Shown: piece by piece, positions 25,301-34,300 of the stretch
Layout: every line of letters starts with the position of its first letter
How positions within the stretch are numbered: the first letter of the stretch is position 1
Assembly: GCA_036768485.1 (NCBI GenBank)
Contig: JAVLUZ010000760.1
Span: 564,816-628,815, forward strand
Reading direction: 5' to 3'
DNA: 64,000 nt
Origin: Mermis nigrescens
Lineage: Eukaryota; Nematoda; Enoplea; Mermithida; Mermithidae
Notes under the pieces: generated by a model
Databases searched by the model: none
Told to the model about the DNA's origin: nothing
The model's input: only the letters and a program-made list of their open reading frames with translations
Made by a program: the position numbers and the translations under genes

Positions 25301-28300
25301 CTAGCTATCCATTGTACTCGCCCCGCCGTAATGAAATTTACGACAATGAGCGATTTTTCGCTTCAGTCCGCCGACTCACTTTGAATTTCAGGCCCAAGAA
25401 CCGCTGACGGTATTGTGGAAAAGGCGCTGGACGAATTGACGCGCTTGGTTCGTTCGCGGCTCGGCGGCAAAAAATCCGATTCCGGTCGAACGCCTACGGT
25501 AAGAATTATTTCGCCTTTTTAATGTATTCTATTTGCCGCGTATCGCCGTTCCGCAGGGTGACAAAAAAGATGTCGTCGAGCTTACGGACGCCAACTTTGC
25601 GGATTTGGTGCTGAACAGCGACGACGCTTGGCTCGTCGAGTTTTTCGCCCCTTGGTAACATACGGTCGCATTTTTAATGGGCTTTTCGGACTACCCGTTT
25701 GCTGAGGAGGATTGGGGGGGGGGGGTCCGGACCCCCAAAATTCAACAAAAACCGGAAAAATAGGACTTTTTACACGTTATTTTATGCCATTTTTGGTTTA
25801 GACCCCCCAAAATTGGTGTTAGTTCCCCCAAAATAGGAGGGCCAGCTACGCGCCTGCCCATTTGAGCCCGTTGTTCCGGCTTCAGTCGGAGTAACGTAAA
25901 ACCCGGGCGAATGCGGTTCGCGTATTTTGATCCTTAAAACATTGTCCGTACTAGGTTTTTAAATCGGAGCTCCGGCTCATCCGGCCCTTTTTTGAACCTC
26001 GGGCTTCCGGCAACCGGGGGAACAAAAAGGGATCTGAGGCTGGATGAATTTTATATCTTGAATCGGCGTGAAAAGATTACGAAACGGTCTAAACTGAAGC
26101 GATAAATACGCGCGATGCGAAATATAAAAATGAAGAAGCTTTAAGATTTAATGCAGGAGCGGTCGATGGCGGCGATTCATCCGATTACGAAATTAAAATA
26201 ATTGACCCCGTCGCTTTACGCTCGTAACTCAATTTTCAAAAGTTTTGATATTTCGTGCGCGTATTTAACTTCATCGATATCCTGAACATTTTTATGCAAA
26301 GGTGTCTCGCATTGCTCAAACTCTGCAACTTTATTTAAACTATGATAGAAAATTTAGACCATTACGCGAAATAAGAAAGATTTTAAACCGTTCATACCTC
26401 ATTTTGTTCTAGGAACGGTTTTTAATAAGTTGTAATCTAGTAAACTGCTCAAAGTGAACCATTGGTTTGAGCATAGAGTAAACTTATTTTTGATACGGTT
26501 TTTCCCGCGGCGGATCGAGGAATTTCTGACAGGAGCGGAACCCCAATTTTTCCTAAGCATCGAAAATTGTTCAAAAATGCGTTCCGGTACGCTTGAAATA
26601 TCGGTTTTTGCCGTCTTTCGACAGACAGATTCTAGGGATGTCGCCGGGCAGACTTTTTGGCCGTTACGACGACCCAATATAAGCGTACGCTACTCGCGAT
26701 CATTAATAGTATTTTACGCAAGTACTTATTCATATAAGCGCGGAAAGGATGAACTAAAAAAATTAATGCGACATCCGAATTCAACTATGCACTTACTCTG
26801 GGGATGAACTAAAAAAGTGAATAATAAATCATTACTATGTTCAATGATCGAATACATTCCTATTCCGCAAATAGATTTTGAGTTTATACTACTTCTTTAA
26901 AATAAAATAAAAAAACTGACTTTGAATCGCCTCAGTTACGCGAGTCTACATTTTTGCTACATAAATAGCTCAAATATCAAATTTTACTTTTCGAACTCGC
27001 CACTATTCTCAAATAGACCCTTTCTACGCTTCCTTACTATTGCCTAGATTGATCGTAGGAGAGAATTTTAGATTTTGCTCTTAATTAATAGTGTTTTTGC
27101 CCGGGCCGAGCCGGGGTTGGGGTTTGGGACATCCCTAACAGATTTATTTGTGATCAGAAAAAAGTTAAAAATTTTCGAAAATTTCCTACGATAAACGCGC
27201 AAAATTAGTTATAAAATCGGCGCAAAGCACCGAAAAAATACTCGAGAAATCATTTTAAGATCTAAATAATCCTTTTTCTATACATAAACAACTATTCTAA
27301 CGTAAAATTGAAGTTTTTTAGTCCCAAAAAGTCAGTAAATGCCATTTATGACTACCACATGGCGCGAAGCGCCCAAAAAATTGGAGACATTCAGATAAAA
27401 TATAGCTAAAATAATCAAAAAAAACACATCATTCTCTATTTTTTGACGACAGAGGGCGCCCTTCCACCCCACCTCCTCTATGTACGTGCTTGCGTTTCTC
27501 ACTATATTCTCGAATACAAATTCTGGATTAGTAAATATTCAGGACTTATTTAAATTGCTCTTCCATTGAACCGTGACTGTCAGTTTCTTGATCATATATT
27601 ACTGTCCAAAAAGTGTAAATTCGTTCTGTATGTACACATAAAACTCTACTGAGAAAGCTGAAATAAGTTGTAGTACAAGATTGGAAATGATACAGAGATT
27701 GTAATATGCTAATTGAATTTGAAAAAAGAAACACCACTGCTATTACGAATTCAGCGCAACGTCAAAATGAGTTAGTCAGTGTTATCTTTGAACGTCAAAA
27801 ACAGCGCAAAGTTCGCGTCGGCGAATGAATACTCAAAAAGCATTTAAATTTTTATAAGTTTGCCCCAAAAATGTCTTTATGCGTTGTACAACGATGGCTC
27901 CAAAAATCATTTTGCAATCCAAAATCGATTTTTGGCGAAAATCTGTGATTTTTGGCGAAAATCTGCTGTTTTTGGCTATTTTTAGATGTTTTTGCTATTT
28001 TCGGGCACAAATGGGAAGCCATTCACCCCTGAAAATGGTCAAAGAAGGGCCACGTACGTAGAAGGGAGTTCCTGGGATGATCTCCCACCCAAAGTTATTG
28101 ACGTCCTCCATCCTTCAAATTCAGAAAATTTCTGACACACGCGGATTTTTGGCGAAATTCACGATTTTTAGATTTTGCCACTTTTGGCAAAAGCTGCGCA
28201 CCCCTTCAAAAACGACCGGGGACCCACACCCTAAATTTCCAGCCTTTACGTGCAGGTCTTGTAGTGTTTAGCTCGTCTATTTACTCTTGCTTACATCCTA

Positions 28301-31300
28301 AAATAATGTATTAGCTTATTGAATCCTATTAGTTTACTGCACTTTTACCATAGTGAAAATTAAGTTGACAAAAATTTACAGGGCTTTCACCGAAAATCGT
28401 CCGACAGCGACTTGAGTCTTGGACCCTTAGGGGGGGTAGTATCCCTCCTCATCCCCATCCTATGGGAATGTGTGAGTCCCAACCAAACAATTAGTCCTGT
28501 AATATATTCATGATTGATAACCGACTGTCCTAAAATAATGCATACAATTGGCAGCCTTTTTCCGTCTAGCCTTTTTGACATCTATAGTCCGTTTCATTCC
28601 AAACGGCCCATATTTTACGGATGTCTTATTACTGTTGTAGATTTTAACCGCACGCGGCATCTTCAATTACGCTCTCGTAATTTTGTCTCGCGTTTACATT
28701 CAGGTGCGGCCATTGTAAAAATTTGGCACCCCACTGGGCCTCCGCCGCCACGCAGTTGAAAGGTAAAATGAAATTGGGCGCGGTGGACGCTACGGTGCAC
28801 ACGGTTATAAGCCATCGCTTCGGCGTAAGCGTCTTACTTCGCTTCTATGTCGTCCAATCGCGTTAATACGTAAAACTTTTTTTCTATTTATCTCGCGGTT
28901 ATTACTGACCAGCGATGACGTGGGTACCCGGATCCATTATTATTCGGAGTTTTAGGATCCGAATCCGAAATTTTGAATTTTCACTACCCGGATCTGGAAA
29001 TTTGAATCGCTATTTGAATCCGAAGGGGACTCTTTAGGCATTCTATCGCACAAATACGGATCTAATCATTTATATTTGAAAATGTAACAGTTACGAAGTT
29101 ATAGAGAGCATGCTTAAAAACGGTTTTCGCTGTGACAAAAATTTTCTTTTAAGTCCCAACGATGAATGTTCAGAACTCAAGAAAGCAAACCCGTCTACAT
29201 TTATCGTGATAATTATTCCACACCTTTATGAGCCGCGCTAAACTTCGAGTATGCCCCAAAATCCGCTTCACCCGAGCAATGATTACCGTAATGACAATGC
29301 GGATCACGATGAATACGTTGATCCTTCATTTTATTTCCCAGAGCATTGAGCGAAGGAGTATTATGTTATTAAGGGCCCGAGAGCCGCCCGAGTGAGGCTA
29401 AAATGGTTTAAAATTCCCGACGAGTTTTCATCTTTTTTGCGGATAATTGTGAAACGAGTCGAAATGGGCTGAAAACTATAAAAAATGCAGTCTTTACTTA
29501 CGCTTATAAAAGCATTTCCGGTAGACTATTCTCATCATTTTTATTATCAGACTCGTAAAAAGGCGCGTATGTTTAATTTACAGGTCTCGAATTTGAGGAT
29601 TTTAGCGTGTAAGCCATCTTATATTTGATCCTAATCCGTAGCCGGAAGTTGCAAAAATCAGGATCCGTATCTGGATTCGTATCCGCATAGAGTAAAGTTG
29701 AGAATCTGTTAAACCATTAGCGTCTACGGTTTACTTTACGGTTCTGGGAGGGGTCAACCGAGCTTTCTTTAGGAGGTGCTAAATGAACCAATTTTGCTAT
29801 TTTATGTCAAATTTAGATGATTAATTTGTTGTATTTTATTCATCCTGATTTTTGTGGTCAAATTTGCGCAAAAATATAAAAATAAAGGCCACGGAATGAC
29901 GCGTAACATTGAAAGAAACGATCGCAGAAAAGTGTCCGAACGAACAAATTGAACATTTCGCTGCTCTAAAAGCAAGCATTTGTGCATGAAATCATACCGT
30001 TAGTCGGATTTTGACGCATTTTCGTAGTTCGAGCGATAGGTTCAGTCCCAAAATGGCCTAAAGGGGTATGTATACCTTTCACAAGTCCCGGTATGGGGAT
30101 TTCCTCCCCATAACCCCTTCCTGGCGTGCGCTCATGCGTTTGAAAATGTTCGTTTTACGCTATATAGAATTAAGAAATGCGATACGAAATCCTTGTTGCT
30201 TTACGTATTCTTATCCTTAACTTCGCCGAGGTTCGCTATGTCAACTTTCTCGCGTTTTATAATTCACGCATTAAAAGATGCCGATGCCCTATGTTATACG
30301 CGCGGCGGATCCTGAGCGAAATTTCGGGATAATTCGAGAGATCTTAAGCTTTGTCGCGGGAATCGTTTTGCTCGGGAGTACCTTTGACCGAAATATTCAT
30401 TTAGGTTCAAGGCTATCCGACGATCAAATATTTTCCTCCCGGTAAGAAAAGTCACGAAGATGCTCAGGAATACGACGGCGGCAGGACCAGCTCCGACATC
30501 GTTTCGTGGGCCAATGCTAAATTCGCCGAAAATGTGCCTCCACCCGAAATTAAACAGGTTCGTATCTAATTAATTACCCGCTCTTCCAGTTTTTAGCGCA
30601 CTCTTAGCGCCACGAAAGTCGAGAAGCGTGTATGTTGCCGGTTGCGAAGCTTCGAAGCTTTTATTATCGTTAGCCATTAGGGATCGACCGGAGGTCCATC
30701 TTTTTCTCCCGGGCCGGAGCCGGAGCTCCGGCGCTATCCTAATTTCCGGCTCCAGCGGAGCCGGAGGCGAACGTAGATTATTTTCGCATTAATGTTGCGC
30801 TTGATGTAAATTTTAGCGTTACGTATATAGGCGGATAGCTGGCAACTCTTAGGTTCAAGGTACAAAGCGCATCCGGGCGAAGATGGAAGACTCTGAGCGC
30901 CCGAATATACTCGCTTTATGACCAGTGTTTTTTTTGTACAAGGTCCGTTTGTACAAGTACAAAGATGGTCCCTAAAAGTCTTTGTACATTTCGTACACAC
31001 AAATTTTTGGGCATTATAATATGGTACAGTAGCGATTGTAGTGTGGCAAAACAGAGTTGTTCGACCTTTGGTTACGTATTTTAGCAATTTATAGGTTTCT
31101 GAGGGCAAAAATCAGTAATAATCGTCTCAAAACAGCGCGAAGCGCCAAAAAATATGGCATTTTCCCTTTCAAAATGCAATTTCTGAAATTATAAAGATAT
31201 ATAGAACACACTATTGCTCATTTCGGCGCGTAGCGCCGAGAATTTATGCGAATTTCGAACCTTTTTTGCAGTTTTTGTCTTCCAAAAAATCGTTGTACAT

Positions 31301-34300
31301 GTGCAAAGACGGTCCCCAAAAGTCTTTGTACATCGCGAAAAATCTTTGCCGAATACAATAAAAACCGCGTTTATGGCTGATGGTTATGCGGAAGAGATGT
31401 TCAGCGTAGCCGAGGTCATTGGCCAGCCAGTCATGGAAAAGGGACTCAATCAGAGTTTTTTCCTACGTAAAATAGATTTGAAACCTGGTATAGATGATAC
31501 AAAAATCGTGCAAAACGTGCATTTTAAAATCAGTACTGAAATTAAATAAAATTATATTAGAATTAGAATTACTACGATTTCTGGTCAATCCTGTAGAAAA
31601 TATTTATTAGCTTAAATGTTAAAGGATGGGCTTTACACCCAAAGTGGGTTTTACCATGCATCCGAAGATGCTGTCAGCTAGATACCGCAAGGGGGCGCAA
31701 GTCATAATGGTTTTGAACTCCGCCACAGAAGTGCGGTTTCCCATTTATCGACCCCGTTGGAATGAAAGGCTGGTGGATAAATGGCTCTCTATGAATGAGT
31801 CAACAATGATCAATTTCTGGCCAAAAACGGCCTAAAAATCGAGATTTTTTCGAAAAATGGGGAGGGTCAAAATTTTCTGGCTTGGAGGCGGATGGGGGGA
31901 CGGTCGACTTTGGGGGGTCCCACCATTCCCCCTCTTACATGTACGACAATGACCCTGAGAGTCTTGCTCATGGTGTTGTTTTAATCGTATTGTAGTCTCA
32001 GAGAAGAATTTTATCTTTCGACCTGGTTTACGATTCTCAATTATACAAGAATATGGATGTATTATCTGGTGAAGTGGAATCGCATTTTTCCTATGTGATG
32101 ACTTACTGTACAAATGTCGCATCACCCATTTATCTTCTATACGTATCGAATCCTCCGTACCGTCCTTTTTTCTATGAACTTATTGCTTTATGCGACGAAT
32201 GCGCTTGCTTAGATAACGTCGGAAGAAGACTTGAAGGAGGCGTGCGAATCGCATCCGCTTTGCATAATCGCCATTTTGCCGCACATTTTAGATTGCCAAG
32301 CCGAGTGCCGCAACAAATACCTGCAAACATTGGCGCAGTTGGGCGACAAGTTCAAGAAATATTTGTGGGGGTGAAAAGATTTTCTTATCTTTCTTGGAAT
32401 TCTAGATTGAGCGTTTTCTTTTTTTCATTCATTTTAAAGATCAATCTCGCCTAGATTACTCAACATCTAATAATTCAATTTTTCAGCGACCGAAATTTCA
32501 AATTCCGGAATTTTCTTGAAAAAATCTGAAATAGTGAACTTAAGGACAGGCACGTATCTCTGGGAGAATGGTTTGTTTGGACCCCCAATATTCAGAAAAA
32601 TCGGAATAATAGAACTTTTTAAACGTTATTTTGTGCTATTTTTGGCCTTTTTGGGCTAATTCCTCCAAAATTGTTTTTGGTCCCCCAAAATAAGACGGCC
32701 AGCTACGTGCCTGGTTGAGGATATCCTTAATGTATCTAAATATTTCTTAATATATTCATTTATATTTTTAATGTATTTGCAATGCATTCCTTGCTCTTCC
32801 CTGGAAAATGGAAGAAGTTGTTTATCCCGATTCGTGTATCTATCTCAACCAAAACGTTGCTTACGATCAGGTACGTATGTACGGCATGAGAATTTGGAGA
32901 GGAGGAAGTGAAATCAAAAATTTTCTGTTTAGTGACTTTTGGGCCGAAAAATGATCGATCTGCGTCAAACCATCACTTTCTGGTTTTTAAACGATGCGGG
33001 ATCTTTTTAATATATAAAGACGTAAAAAAATTTGGTTTTGAATAAAATGGGAAAAATTTATTATAATGAGCTAGAAAGTCGCTAAAAACGCTTGAAACGG
33101 CGCGTGAGCTTTCGTTGCTTGGCAGCGTGACTAGCGTGTCAATAAACGTGCCCGTTCGCGTTTATTATGTTACGTTGATTTGCTTCCCATCTTCTTTCTG
33201 TCCTGCCCCAGCTTTCGTCCATGGAATGATTCTCCGTAGGGCGATTTTTGAAAGTCGAACCGATTTTATTTTTTTATCCGAAGTAAATTTAAACGATTCC
33301 TGCAAAAAGGCTGTTAGTAACACTGCCTTCCACATTAACTTTGTTGTAGGCGAATGAAAACGTTTCAACCTTTTATCACAGAACTCGAAACTAATCCCGT
33401 AAATCTGTTTTCTATGCGCTCAATTGCATTTAAGCTTTTTTTTCACAGAGAAAACTTCCAAGAAATTTTGGAATTTCTGAAACTCGTTTGAAAAATCTAG
33501 TCGATCGTATTTCAATGCGGGCTCCAAGATGCCATGTTTCGAGCAGATACGCATGGGTCGCTATTTGCTGTGTGAGAATTTGACCCCATACAGAAAACTC
33601 GAATCGTATGCCCATAGGTGCGCAACGTCAGGGTCGGCAGAGGGGGGAATCCCAATTTCGGGCGCTTTTTGAGTAGAATGTACTTAAAAGTACTAATCTG
33701 GCGCGAAACGCCTGAAAAATTTTGACGTTTTTATTGCTTTTGACCCCAAAAATGATGCAAAATACCTATCAGCTCAAAATCGCCGGGCAGTAACCGTCCG
33801 GCTGTGCATGTATGGTATGCCCACTTATGACCATGTGCGCCACACTTATTTGTAGGACTAAAAGGGACATTATGTTTTCTTTTCATAAACGAAATTTTCG
33901 CTTTTTTCCCTAAAAACGAATAGTTGCCCTGATTCTGAGAAGCGTGTACGTGTTTACTGCAGTTTAATATTGTTTGAGGTGGGTGTGGGCCGAGGCGATG
34001 TCCCAGCCGGATCTAGAAGACAATTTGGGCATCGGCGGTTTCGGCTACCCAGCCATGGCGGCTCTCAATGCGCGCAAAATGAAGTACTCAATACTCAGGG
34101 GCTCTTTCGGTTTAGACGGAATCAGCGAATATCTTAAGTGAGACTTTTTAAATCGAGATCTTTCAGTGTTTTTGCTGCTATACGAGACGGCTTCTATTCG
34201 CGCGTGCCTTATTTTACCTTTTTGTATATGTAAATTTTAATGCCCTCCGTTTGATTTTATTTCCTTTTTATGAATTTGTAAGTTTTTCATGCGACGAACG

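Noticed and set aside
31214..31549. 111-codon plus-strand frame
   Set aside because: Its first half is the family C MITE at 30923-31369; the rest has no recognisable similarity.
31626..31835. 69-codon frame ([10 protein letters not shown]...) with fairly coding-like composition
   Set aside because: No family recognised, no splice partners, and it lies inside PDIA6 intron 8. Possibly an unknown transposon remnant, but not supportable.
32053..32454. 133-codon frame over PDIA6 exon 9
   Set aside because: It is a different frame from the conserved exon 32213-32370.
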